45,315 nt of DNA, taken from assembly GCA_002384855.1 (NCBI GenBank), contig DGBP01000081.1:23985-69299 (forward strand), read 5' to 3'. Within the stretch, counting starts at the first letter, position 1; each line of letters starts with the position of its first letter. Below the pieces are notes generated by a model that saw only the letters and a list, made by a program, of their open reading frames with translations, had not been told where the DNA came from and did no database searches. This document shows positions 22,311 through 31,269 of the stretch, piece by piece. Source of the DNA: Nocardioidaceae bacterium UBA4001. Lineage in GTDB: Bacteria > Actinomycetota > Actinomycetes > Propionibacteriales > Nocardioidaceae. The position numbers and the translations under genes were made by a program.

Positions 22311-23393
22311 TCAGGCGGAGAGGCGCTCGCCGGTGGTGGTGTCGAACACGTGGACGTGCGCGGGGTCGGTGGTCACGTAGACCGTCGAGCCCTTCGCCAG
22401 GCTCCGGCGGGCCTCGATGCGGATGACGACCTGGTTCGGGGTGCCCTCGACGTCACTGGTGCCGTAGATGTAGGCGTCGGCTCCGAGCTCCTCGACCACG
22501 GTCACGCGCACCGGGAGGCCGCCCTCACCCTCGCCGACCAACCGCCAGGACTCGGGCCGCACGCCGACCGTGATGTCACCGCTCATCTTCGAGGCGGCCT
22601 CGCGGTCCACCGGCACGACGTAGTCGCCGATCTTGGCGCCGCCGTCTGCCGCCTTCGCGGACAGCAGGTTCATGGCCGGGGAGCCGATGAAGCCGGCGAC
22701 GAAGAGGTTGACCGGCCGGTCGTAGAGCGCGAGCGGGGTGTCGACCTGCTGGAGGAGGCCGTCCTTCATCACTGCGACCCGGTCGCCCATCGTCATCGCC
22801 TCGACCTGGTCGTGGGTGACGTAGACCGTGGTGATGCCCAGCCGCTGCTGGAGCGCGGCGATCTGGGTGCGGGTGGACACTCGCAGCTTGGCGTCGAGGT
22901 TCGACAGCGGCTCGTCCATGCAGAACACCTGGGGCTGGCGCACGATGGCGCGACCCATGGCGACGCGTTGGCGCTGGCCGCCGGAGAGCGCCTTGGGCTT
23001 GCGGTCGAGGTACTCCTCGAGGTCCAGCAGCTTGGCCGCCTCCTGCACCCGCGCCATGCGCTCCTCCTTGTCGACCTTGGCCATCTTCAGCGAGAACGCC
23101 ATGTTCTCCGCGACGGACATGTGCGGGTAGAGCGCGTAGTTCTGGAACACCATCGCGATGTCGCGGTCCTTCGGCGGCACGTGCGTGATGTCCCGGTCAC
23201 CGATGAAGATCTGGCCGGCGGTCACCTCCTCGAGCCCTGCGAGCATCCGCAGGCTGGTCGACTTGCCGCAGCCCGAGGGGCCGACGAGCACCATGAACTC
23301 GCCGTCGGCGATCTCGAGGTTGAGGTCGTCCACCGCCGGCTTGGTGCTGCCGGGGTAGATGCGCTGGGCGTTCTTGAACGTCACCGAGGCCAT
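22311..23393 (-). CDS. ugpC: UgpC/MsmK-type sugar ABC transporter ATPase
   Basis: A 360-residue ABC ATPase starting MASVTFKNAQRIYPG. Walker A is GPSGCGKST (about residue 38), the Q-loop MVFQNYALYPHMSV, the signature LSGGQRQRVAMGRAI (about 136), Walker B CMDEPLSNLDAKLR (about 158) and the switch VYVTHDQ. The C-terminal TOBE/OB regulatory region (DITVGVRPESWRL) is typical of the MalK/UgpC/MsmK group that energises several carbohydrate importers. No permease or binding protein is adjacent, consistent with an ATPase shared among importers. The upstream in-frame extension to 23471 has no support. Confidence 0.92.
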   Translation of the reverse strand: MASVTFKNAQRIYPGSTKPAVDDLNLEIADGEFMVLVGPSGCGKSTSLRMLAGLEEVTAGQIFIGDRDITHVPPKDRDIAMVFQNYALYPHMSVAENMAFSLKMAKVDKEERMARVQEAAKLLDLEEYLDRKPKALSGGQRQRVAMGRAIVRQPQVFCMDEPLSNLDAKLRVSTRTQIAALQQRLGITTVYVTHDQVEAMTMGDRVAVMKDGLLQQVDTPLALYDRPVNLFVAGFIGSPAMNLLSAKAADGGAKIGDYVVPVDREAASKMSGDITVGVRPESWRLVGEGEGGLPVRVTVVEELGADAYIYGTSDVEGTPNQVVIRIEARRSLAKGSTVYVTTDPAHVHVFDTTTGERLSA

Positions 23394-23474
23394 CGGAGGT
23401 AGTCCCTTCACCGGCAGGCACGTGCCGGACGATCCGTCGTAAAGGCCGCTCCGCCGGGTGGTGGAGCGCACCTG

Positions 23475-23480
23475 ACTCTA
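23475..23480 (-). promoter_or_regulatory. -10 element for the UgpC-type gene
   Basis: On the minus strand TAGAGT fits TANNNT, predicting a leader of about 75 bases before the ATG. That leader contains the palindrome GGCACGTGCC (23417-23426). No clear -35 was found. Confidence 0.35.
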
Positions 23481-23535
23481 GTCCCGCGCGAGTAAAGGAT
23501 CCGCCATCTGGTGGTTCGTCCCGCTTCGTTACCCC

Positions 23536-23541
23536 TAGCCT
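23536..23541 (+). promoter_or_regulatory. -10 element for the zinc-ribbon gene
   Basis: TAGCCT fits the actinobacterial -10 pattern, giving a leader of about 110 bases before the ATG at 23660. The -35 side is not obvious. Confidence 0.35.
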
Positions 23542-23659
23542 GGTCGCGTGGTTGCGGGGCGAACGCCCCGGGGGTGGGCATCGGCCACGAACAGCCCGGT
23601 GGGGCCACGACGTGCAGGGAACACGCCGCCGGCCGTTCACCGGAGGAAAGGATCTCGTC

Positions 23660-23914
23660 ATGGACCGCCCCCGGTGCACGAGGTGCCGCAACCCCATCCG
23701 CCACACCACCGCCGCTCGGCGTGGTTCCGACGGCGACAGCTGGTACCACCCGGACTGCTGGGCCGAGCTCTGCGCGTCGGAGCAGGAGAGGTACGCCCAG
23801 GAGGTGGAGTCCTCCGGCCTGGTGGCTCTCCTGGCGCCGTACATCACGCCGCGGCCCACGGTCGTCGTACCCGCCCCCGAGCCCTTCGAGGCACTCGGCC
23901 AGCAGGGGGCCTGA
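23660..23914 (+). CDS. Small zinc-binding protein
   Basis: An 84-residue protein. The N-terminal half has CTRC followed by WYHPDCW, a Cys2-His-Cys arrangement that could bind one zinc as in LIM-like or zinc-ribbon folds. The C-terminal half is unremarkable. A strong ribosome site (GGAGGAAAGG) 8 bases before the ATG supports this start over the longer open frame. I do not know its function; a nucleic-acid or protein interaction module is likely. It ends 28 bp before pgm, which has its own promoter. Confidence 0.72.
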   Translation: MDRPRCTRCRNPIRHTTAARRGSDGDSWYHPDCWAELCASEQERYAQEVESSGLVALLAPYITPRPTVVVPAPEPFEALGQQGA

Positions 23915-23930
23915 GCGTCGACGGCGTGGG

Positions 23931-23936
23931 TAGCAT
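23931..23936 (+). promoter_or_regulatory. Leaderless -10 element of pgm
   Basis: TAGCAT ends 6 bases before the ATG at 23943. With no ribosome site present, the transcript probably starts at the ATG itself. Confidence 0.5.
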
Positions 23937-23942
23937 GCGGCC

Positions 23943-25583
<1,641 letters not shown>

Positions 25584-25603
25584 CCGGTGGGGGTGGCTGC
25601 TGC

Positions 25604-25683
25604 TTTCCCACGTTCACCTGGGAAACCGGCACCTACCTCGTGAAATGCGTCGCGGTGAGTGCCGGTTCCTCGAGGTAAGTGCC
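25604..25683. repeat. Compound hairpin with mutually exclusive pairings
   Basis: TTTCCCA (25604-25610) pairs with TGGGAAA (25619-25625). Next, AACCGGCAC (25624-25632) can pair with GTGCCGGTT (25659-25667). Alternatively 25628-25640 can pair with 25671-25683 (12 of 13 positions), using GTGCC of a second copy. The two structures share GGCAC and cannot coexist. It lies between convergent genes and may act as a bidirectional terminator or be a mobile palindromic repeat. Confidence 0.6.
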
Positions 25684-25700
25684 CCTGAGGCACAGGCGGA

Positions 25701-27194
25701 CTAACCGCTCTGGAGGTCGGCGAACGGATCGGCGAGGCCGACGTACTTCGTCTCCAGGAACTCCTCGATGCCCTCGAACCCGCCCTCGCGACCGAGCCCG
25801 GACTGCTTGACGCCGCCGAAGGGCGCGGCCGGGTTGGAGACGATCCCCACGTTGACCCCGAGCATCCCGGACTCCATCGTGTCGGCGAGCCGGAGGGAGC
25901 GCGCGACGTCGCGGGTGTAGGCGTAGGCGACGAGGCCGTACTCCGTGTCGTTGGCCAGCGCCACCGCCTCCTCCTCCGTCGAGAAGGTCACGACCGGGGC
26001 GACCGGACCGAAGACCTCTTCGCTGAGGATCCGGGCGTCTCGACCGACTTCACTGATCACCGTCGGTGCGTAGAAGTACCCGGCGCCGGCCTGGGGCTCG
26101 CCGCCGGTGCGGAGCTTCCCACCCGAGGCGATCGCGTCCTGGACCAGGTCGTGCACCTTCTTGCGGCTCTTCTCGTCGATCAGCGGGCCGACCTTCGAGT
26201 CCTCCTCGGTGCCCCGCTTGACCGGCAGGGCCGCCATCCGCTCGGCCAGCCGCTTCGAGAACTGCTCGGCCACCGACTCGTGGACGATGAACCGGTTCGC
26301 CGCCGTGCAGGCCTCGCCCATGTTGCGGAGCTTGGCCAGCATGGCCCCCTCGACGGCCGCGTCGAGGTCGGCGTCCTCGAAGACCAGGAACGGTGCGTTG
26401 CCCCCGAGCTCCATCGAGGTGCGCAGGATCTGGTCGGCGGAGTCGCGGAGCAGGCTGCGGCCGACCTCGGTGGAGCCGGTGAACGACAGCTTGCGCAGCC
26501 GCGGGTCCTTGATGATCGGGCCGGTCACGCCGCCTGCATCGGTGGTGGGGATGACGTTGAGGACGCCCTTCGGCAGGCCGACCTCCTCGAGGACCGAGGT
26601 GAAGAGCATCGTGGTCAAGGGGGTCAGTGTGGCCGGCTTGATGATCGACGTGCAGCCGGCGGCGATGGCGGGCGCGATCTTCCGGGTGGCCATCGCGAGC
26701 GGGAAGTTCCAGGGGGTGATGAGCAGCGACGGGCCGACGGGCCGCTTGTGCACCAGGAGGCGGGCCTTGCCGTCGGGCGCGGTGGCGTAGCGGCCCGAGA
26801 TGCGGGCGGCCTCCTCGGAGAACCAGCGCAGGAACTCGGCGCCGTACGTCACCTCTCCGCGTGCCTCGGCGAGCGGTTTGCCCATCTCGAGGGTCATCAG
26901 CAACGCGAACTCGTCGGCCCGCGCGGTCACCGCCTCGAAGGCTCGGCGCAGGATCTCGGCCCGCTCGCGCGGGGCGGTCGCGCCCCACTCCTTCTGGGCG
27001 GCCGCGGCCGCGGCCAGCGCCGCCATGCCGTCCTCCGGGGTCGCGCTCGCGACGGTCGTGAGGACCTCGCCGGTGGCAGGGTCCTCGACCTCGAATGTGC
27101 CTCCGTCGGAGGCGTCACGCCAGGTGCCGTCGATGTACAGTCCCGTCTTGAGGGACTCGATGAGCTGCTTCTCGGATGTGGCGTTCGTCGGCAC
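25701..27194 (-). CDS. gabD: NAD(P)-dependent succinate-semialdehyde dehydrogenase-type aldehyde dehydrogenase
   Basis: From the GTG at 27194 (GAGGT a few bases upstream) the protein has 497 residues. Aldehyde dehydrogenase marks are ITPWNFPLAMATRKIAPA (about 152), FTGSTEVGRSLL (about 229), MELGGNAPFLVF with the general-base Glu (about 252), the catalytic Cys in NMGEACTAANR (about 288), EVFGPVAPV (about 387) and the C-terminal PFGGVKQSGLGREGG. The overall pattern fits the GabD/SSADH subgroup, which oxidises succinate semialdehyde to succinate. No GABA transaminase is adjacent, so the substrate is inferred. The much longer open frame upstream is spurious. Confidence 0.9.
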   Translation of the reverse strand: MPTNATSEKQLIESLKTGLYIDGTWRDASDGGTFEVEDPATGEVLTTVASATPEDGMAALAAAAAAQKEWGATAPRERAEILRRAFEAVTARADEFALLMTLEMGKPLAEARGEVTYGAEFLRWFSEEAARISGRYATAPDGKARLLVHKRPVGPSLLITPWNFPLAMATRKIAPAIAAGCTSIIKPATLTPLTTMLFTSVLEEVGLPKGVLNVIPTTDAGGVTGPIIKDPRLRKLSFTGSTEVGRSLLRDSADQILRTSMELGGNAPFLVFEDADLDAAVEGAMLAKLRNMGEACTAANRFIVHESVAEQFSKRLAERMAALPVKRGTEEDSKVGPLIDEKSRKKVHDLVQDAIASGGKLRTGGEPQAGAGYFYAPTVISEVGRDARILSEEVFGPVAPVVTFSTEEEAVALANDTEYGLVAYAYTRDVARSLRLADTMESGMLGVNVGIVSNPAAPFGGVKQSGLGREGGFEGIEEFLETKYVGLADPFADLQSG

Positions 27195-27413
27195 GGGTGA
27201 CCTCGCTCGGGCTCGGCAGGTGGATGCGGCCAGTCTGGCGCGCGTACGACGTCCAGCCAACCACCGACCCGGCTCTTGTGCAGACGCGGGCGCAAGACGT
27301 CCGTTTTGCATCTTGTCGGCTGCAGCCCGGAGGCACCACACTCCGAGAAGTGCACCGGAGCCCAGGGTGGGTCGACGCGCCCCGTGCGCGCCGCTGCGAG
27401 CAGAGGAGCTCAC

Positions 27414-27779
27414 ATGGGGAACAAGGCAGTCGTCAGTCTGACCACCGGCCTCGAGGACTCGGAGAAGGTCACGGTGGCGTTTCTGGTAGCGGTGGGGGCC
27501 GCTGAGAAGGGACGCCCCACCCTGATGTTCCTGACCAAGGAAGCGGTCAGGCTCGCGATCCCGGGCTTCGGGCAGGCAGTGGCGTGCGACGGCTGCCCCC
27601 CGCTTCCCGAGCTCATGGAGCGCTACGAGAAGGCGGGTGGCCGCTATCTCGTCTGCCCGATCTGCTTCGACGCCCGCAAGCTCGACAAGGGCGATCTGCT
27701 CGTGAACGCCGAGCTCGGCGGGACGATCCCGATGTGGGAGTGGATCGGCGACGAGGCGGCGACGACCTTCAGCTACTGA
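27414..27779 (+). CDS. DsrE-family protein
   Basis: A 121-residue protein of the DsrE/DsrF-like fold: KAVVSLTTGLEDSEKVTVAFLVAVGAAEKG and PTLMFLTKEAV are typical strands and helices. It carries two CXXC pairs, ACDGC (about 56) and VCPIC (about 79), that could bind metal or carry sulfur. DsrE proteins are sulfur carriers or peroxiredoxin-like regulators. AGAGGAG gives a good ribosome site. It is divergent from the SSADH-type gene. Its role here is unknown. Confidence 0.82.
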   Translation: MGNKAVVSLTTGLEDSEKVTVAFLVAVGAAEKGRPTLMFLTKEAVRLAIPGFGQAVACDGCPPLPELMERYEKAGGRYLVCPICFDARKLDKGDLLVNAELGGTIPMWEWIGDEAATTFSY

Positions 27780-27781
27780 GG

Positions 27782-27840
27782 GCCCCGCCGGTCGCACGGG
27801 TGCCGGGTCGGCCCGCCGGTCTGCACGGGCCGCCGGATCG
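27782..27840. repeat. Two imperfect 30-bp tandem units between convergent genes
   Basis: 27782-27810 and 27811-27840 are similar (core GCCGGTC, then GCACGGG, then GCCGG-TCG) with a few changes and indels. They lie between the DsrE stop and the TetR stop and probably form GC hairpins that end both transcripts. Confidence 0.45.
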
Positions 27841-27844
27841 GCCG

Positions 27845-28462
27845 TCAGGAGGTCGGCTCGGACAGCCCGAGGACGAGCCGGGGCAGCACGCTGTCGAGCA
27901 GCTCGGCCGACCCCAGGTTGGCCTCCCCGAGCTCGTCCTGGGCGATCGAGTGCATGTAGAGCGCGACGGCGGTCTCGGTCACCTGCTCGAGCGGGATCGT
28001 CGCCGTACGCTCCAGCCGGGTGAGGATGTCGCCGATCACCTCGGCCAGCTCGGCCCTGAACCGTCGCCCGTGCTCGACGAGGACCTCCCGGGCCTCGTCG
28101 TTGCGCAGCGCGAGCAGCACGAACTCGGTGTGGACGAGGTACCACCTCCGGCCGAGGGGGTGAAGGCTCTCGAAGACGACCGCGAGCGACTCGAGTGAGA
28201 AGTCGCCGGCGGGGACCGACTCGATCGCCTGCCGTACGGCGTCCAGCATCCGGCCCGCCTGGTCCTCGAAGACCGCGAAGAAGACCTCCTCGATGCTCGA
28301 GAAGTTCGAGTAGAACGCACCCCGGGTGAAGCCGGCCGCCCCGACGAGCTCGTCGACCGTGACCCGTTTGACGCCGCGCTCGGCGAACACCTCCAGGGCG
28401 GCCTCGAGCAGGCGGGCGCGGGTGTTCTCCCGACGGCGCCGGGGGGCGGGGGCTTCGGACAC
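27845..28462 (-). CDS. TetR-family repressor, divergent from the MMPL gene
   Basis: A 205-residue regulator. The N-terminal helix-turn-helix reads ARLLEAALEVFAERGVKRVTVDELVGAAGFTRGAFYSNF, the standard TetR DNA-binding domain (about residues 17-60). The C-terminal ligand-binding part is variable. Two GTG starts are possible (28471 and 28462); the second has GGGTGG at better spacing. It faces the MMPL exporter across 92 bp containing AT-rich palindromes, the typical layout for a regulator controlling an efflux pump and itself. Confidence 0.92.
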   Translation of the reverse strand: MSEAPAPRRRRENTRARLLEAALEVFAERGVKRVTVDELVGAAGFTRGAFYSNFSSIEEVFFAVFEDQAGRMLDAVRQAIESVPAGDFSLESLAVVFESLHPLGRRWYLVHTEFVLLALRNDEAREVLVEHGRRFRAELAEVIGDILTRLERTATIPLEQVTETAVALYMHSIAQDELGEANLGSAELLDSVLPRLVLGLSEPTS

Positions 28463-28516
28463 GGTGACCACCCTAGTCGGCGCGAGCCGCGTGACATGTC
28501 CCGCAGCGACCTCCCC

Positions 28517-28546
28517 AATACAAGCTCGTATTAAATACGTTATCAT
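28517..28546 (+). promoter_or_regulatory. TetR operator candidates and leaderless promoter of the MMPL gene
   Basis: AATACAAGCTCGTATT (28517-28532) is a palindrome at 14 of 16 positions and overlaps CGTATTAAATACG (28527-28539), a perfect one. TATCAT (28541-28546) ends 8 bases before the ATG at 28555, and no ribosome site is present, so a near-leaderless start is likely. Repressor binding here would cover the -35/-10 region. Confidence 0.65.
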
Positions 28547-28554
28547 ATCGAGCG

Positions 28555-31269
28555 ATGTCGTCCTTCCTCTACCGGCTCGGCCACGCCACCGCCCGGCGCG
28601 CGGTCCCGGTCCTCGCCGCGTGGCTGTTGCTCCTCCTCGGTGCCGGGGTGGTGGCGGTGGCGGCCGGAGGTCAGCTCGAGGACGACCTGACCATCCCGGG
28701 CACGGAGGCACAGGCGGGCCTCGACGTGCTCGAACGCCAGTTCCCCGAGGCGGCCGGCACCTCCGGCCAGCTCCTCTTCACCGCCACCGACGACATCCGC
28801 GAGCACCGCCGCGAGATCCACCAGGTGCTTGACGGCGTGGAGCGACTCGACCACGTGGTGCTGGCCACCGACCCGTTCGCGGAGGACCAGCGGGCCGTCG
28901 CCCTCTCCGACGACGGCAGGCACGCCTTGGTGCAGGTCCAGCTCGACGTTCCGCTCGAGGAGGTCGACGAGTCGACCGTCGCTGCACTCACCGAGGCCGT
29001 GCGCGACCTGCCGGCCGGCTCGACGCTGGAGGTCGACCTGGGTGGGTCGCTGTTCACCACGACCACCGTCCACCTGAGTGCGGTCGAGGCGCTCGGGGTC
29101 GTCGCCGCTCTGGTGGTGCTGGGGGTGACGTTCGGCTCCCTGCTGGCGGCGGGCATGCCGATCCTCACGGCGGTGCTCGGTGTGGGCATCTCGATGGCCG
29201 GGGTGATGACCGTGGCGGCGGTGACCGAGATCAACAGCTCCACACCGACGCTGGCCCTGATGATCGGCCTAGCCGTGGGCATCGACTACGCGTTGTTCAT
29301 CGTGTCCCGCCACCGCAGCCAGCTCGCCACCGGCATGGGTGTCGCCGAGTCGGTCGCGAGGGCGCTCGCCACGGCCGGGAGTGCGGTGGTCTTCGCCGGC
29401 GCCACGGTGGTGATCGCACTCCTCGGGCTGGTCGTCGCGCGCATCCCGTTCCTGACCGTGATGGGCCTCGCCGCGGCGGCCACCGTCGCCGTCGCTGTCG
29501 CGGTCGCCCTGACCGTCGTACCCGCCCTGCTCGCGCTCACCGGGGAACGGCTCCGCCCGGGACGCGGCTCGCGGACCGCCCGGCGCGCCTCGGCCGACCC
29601 GGGGGAGACCTCGACGCTCGGCGCCCGCTGGGTGTCGCTGGTGACCAGGCTCCCTGCGCTGACCGTCGCCGTGGTCGTGCTCGGCCTGGCCGTCTCCGCG
29701 GCGCCGGCCAAGGACCTCGCCCTCGGCCTGCCGGACAACGGTACGGCGCCGGCCGGCAGCACCGAGCGGGTCACCCACGACAAGGTGACCGAGGTGTACG
29801 GCGCCGGCCACAACGCACCGCTGCTGGTCACGGTCGACATCATCCGGACCACCGACCCGATCGGTGTCATGGACCGGCTCGGGCGTGACCTCGCGCGGAT
29901 CGACGGGGTCGAGGCGGTCGCGCTGTCCACGCCCAACCCGAAGGCCGACCTCGGCATCGTCCAGATCGTCCCCGAGCACGCGCAGGCGGACCCGGCCACC
30001 GCCGACCTGGTCCGTACGATCCGTCAGCGTGCCGTGACTCTCGAGGAGAGGTACGACGTCGACGACCTGCGCGTCACCGGCCACACGGCCGTCACCATCG
30101 ACGTCTCCGACCGGCTGGCGGGGGCGCTGGTGCCGTTCGGCCTCGTGGTCGTGGGTCTCTCGCTGGTGCTGCTGACGATGGTGTTCCGCTCGGTCGCCGT
30201 GCCGCTCAAGGCCACCCTCGGCTACCTGCTCTCGGTGGGGGCGTCGTTCGGGGCCGTCGGCGCGGTGTTCCAGTGGGGGTGGCTCGCCGACGCGATGAAC
30301 GTCGAGCGGCTGGGCCCGGTCATCTCGTTCATGCCGATCATCCTCATGGGCGTCCTCTTCGGCCTGGCCATGGACTACGAGGTGTTCCTGGTCTCCCGCA
30401 TGCGCGAGGATTACGTCCACGGCGCCGACGCCTCCCCGGCGGTCCACACCGGGTTCGCCGCGAGCGCACGGGTCGTGACCGCAGCCGCCGTCATCATGAT
30501 CGTGGTGTTCGCGGCCTTCGTGCCCCACGGGGACGCCGCGGTGAAGCCGATCGCGCTCGGCCTGGCGGTCGGGGTGGCCGTGGACGCGTTCGTGGTGCGG
30601 ATGACGCTGGTGCCGGCCGTCCTGGCGCTCCTGGGCGACCGTGCCTGGGGGCTGCCCTCCTGGCTCGACCGACGGCTGCCGCACCTCGACGTGGAGGGCG
30701 CAGGTCTCGCGCGCCACCTCGAGCACGAGGCCTGGACCCGGGAGCGGGGCGTTGCCCTGGTCCGGGCCGAGGGGCTGCGCCTCGTCGACGAGCGCGGGGC
30801 CACGGTCCTCGACAGGGTCGACCTGGTCGTCCGGCCCCGGACCCTGGTCGTCGTCCGCAGCGACGACCGCCTGGCCCGCCGGGCGCTGCTTGCCGCCACG
30901 GCCGGCCGGCTCGGCCTGACCGACGGCCGGCTCGTCGTGCTGGACCGGGTGCTCCCCGAGCAGGCCGGCGCGGTGAGGAGGCGGGTGACCCTCCTCGAAC
31001 GGTTCCCCGACAGGACGACCCTGGACGCGCTGGCCGTCCGGTCGGACGCGCCGGGGCTGGTCCTCGTCGACGACGTGGACCTGTTCGCCTCCGACGAGGA
31101 GGTGGCGCGGCGCTGGGAGCTCCTCGGCAGCCTCGTCGCCCGGGGGTTCACGGTCGTCGCCGGCTCCGCCGGACCACCGGACATCCCGACGTACGACGTA
31201 GCCGTCACCACGATCACCCTGCCGGCGGAACGCCAGGTGGGTCACGCCATCGAGGAGGCAACCCTGTGA
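28555..31269 (+). CDS. MMPL-family RND exporter with degenerate ABC-ATPase-like C-terminal domain
   Basis: A 904-residue protein. Residues 1 to about 715 are a two-repeat MMPL transporter: TM1, an extracellular loop, a helix bundle with AVGIDYALFIVSRHR (about 240), then a second repeat with GLAMDYEVFLVSRMRE (about 604). These GxDYxxF-type motifs define the family, which exports lipids or drugs using proton motive force. Residues about 733-904 do not belong to MMPL. RAEGLRLVDERGATVLDRVDLVVRP resembles the start of an ABC ATPase, but the Walker A position reads VVRSDDRLARRALL without the GxxGxGKS/T signature. A Walker B-like GLVLVDDVDLF follows. This tail is unlikely to hydrolyse ATP. The stop overlaps the YhgE/Pip-like gene. 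Confidence 0.9.
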   Translation: MSSFLYRLGHATARRAVPVLAAWLLLLLGAGVVAVAAGGQLEDDLTIPGTEAQAGLDVLERQFPEAAGTSGQLLFTATDDIREHRREIHQVLDGVERLDHVVLATDPFAEDQRAVALSDDGRHALVQVQLDVPLEEVDESTVAALTEAVRDLPAGSTLEVDLGGSLFTTTTVHLSAVEALGVVAALVVLGVTFGSLLAAGMPILTAVLGVGISMAGVMTVAAVTEINSSTPTLALMIGLAVGIDYALFIVSRHRSQLATGMGVAESVARALATAGSAVVFAGATVVIALLGLVVARIPFLTVMGLAAAATVAVAVAVALTVVPALLALTGERLRPGRGSRTARRASADPGETSTLGARWVSLVTRLPALTVAVVVLGLAVSAAPAKDLALGLPDNGTAPAGSTERVTHDKVTEVYGAGHNAPLLVTVDIIRTTDPIGVMDRLGRDLARIDGVEAVALSTPNPKADLGIVQIVPEHAQADPATADLVRTIRQRAVTLEERYDVDDLRVTGHTAVTIDVSDRLAGALVPFGLVVVGLSLVLLTMVFRSVAVPLKATLGYLLSVGASFGAVGAVFQWGWLADAMNVERLGPVISFMPIILMGVLFGLAMDYEVFLVSRMREDYVHGADASPAVHTGFAASARVVTAAAVIMIVVFAAFVPHGDAAVKPIALGLAVGVAVDAFVVRMTLVPAVLALLGDRAWGLPSWLDRRLPHLDVEGAGLARHLEHEAWTRERGVALVRAEGLRLVDERGATVLDRVDLVVRPRTLVVVRSDDRLARRALLAATAGRLGLTDGRLVVLDRVLPEQAGAVRRRVTLLERFPDRTTLDALAVRSDAPGLVLVDDVDLFASDEEVARRWELLGSLVARGFTVVAGSAGPPDIPTYDVAVTTITLPAERQVGHAIEEATL

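Noticed and set aside
27195..28145. Extension of the SSADH-type frame upstream to 28145
   Set aside because: It runs through the DsrE gene and part of the TetR gene on nonsense composition; the GTG at 27194 has a ribosome site and a normal N-terminus.
29269..31245. 658-codon minus-strand open frame opposite the MMPL gene
   Set aside because: Shadow composition with no motif; the MMPL signatures are on the other strand.
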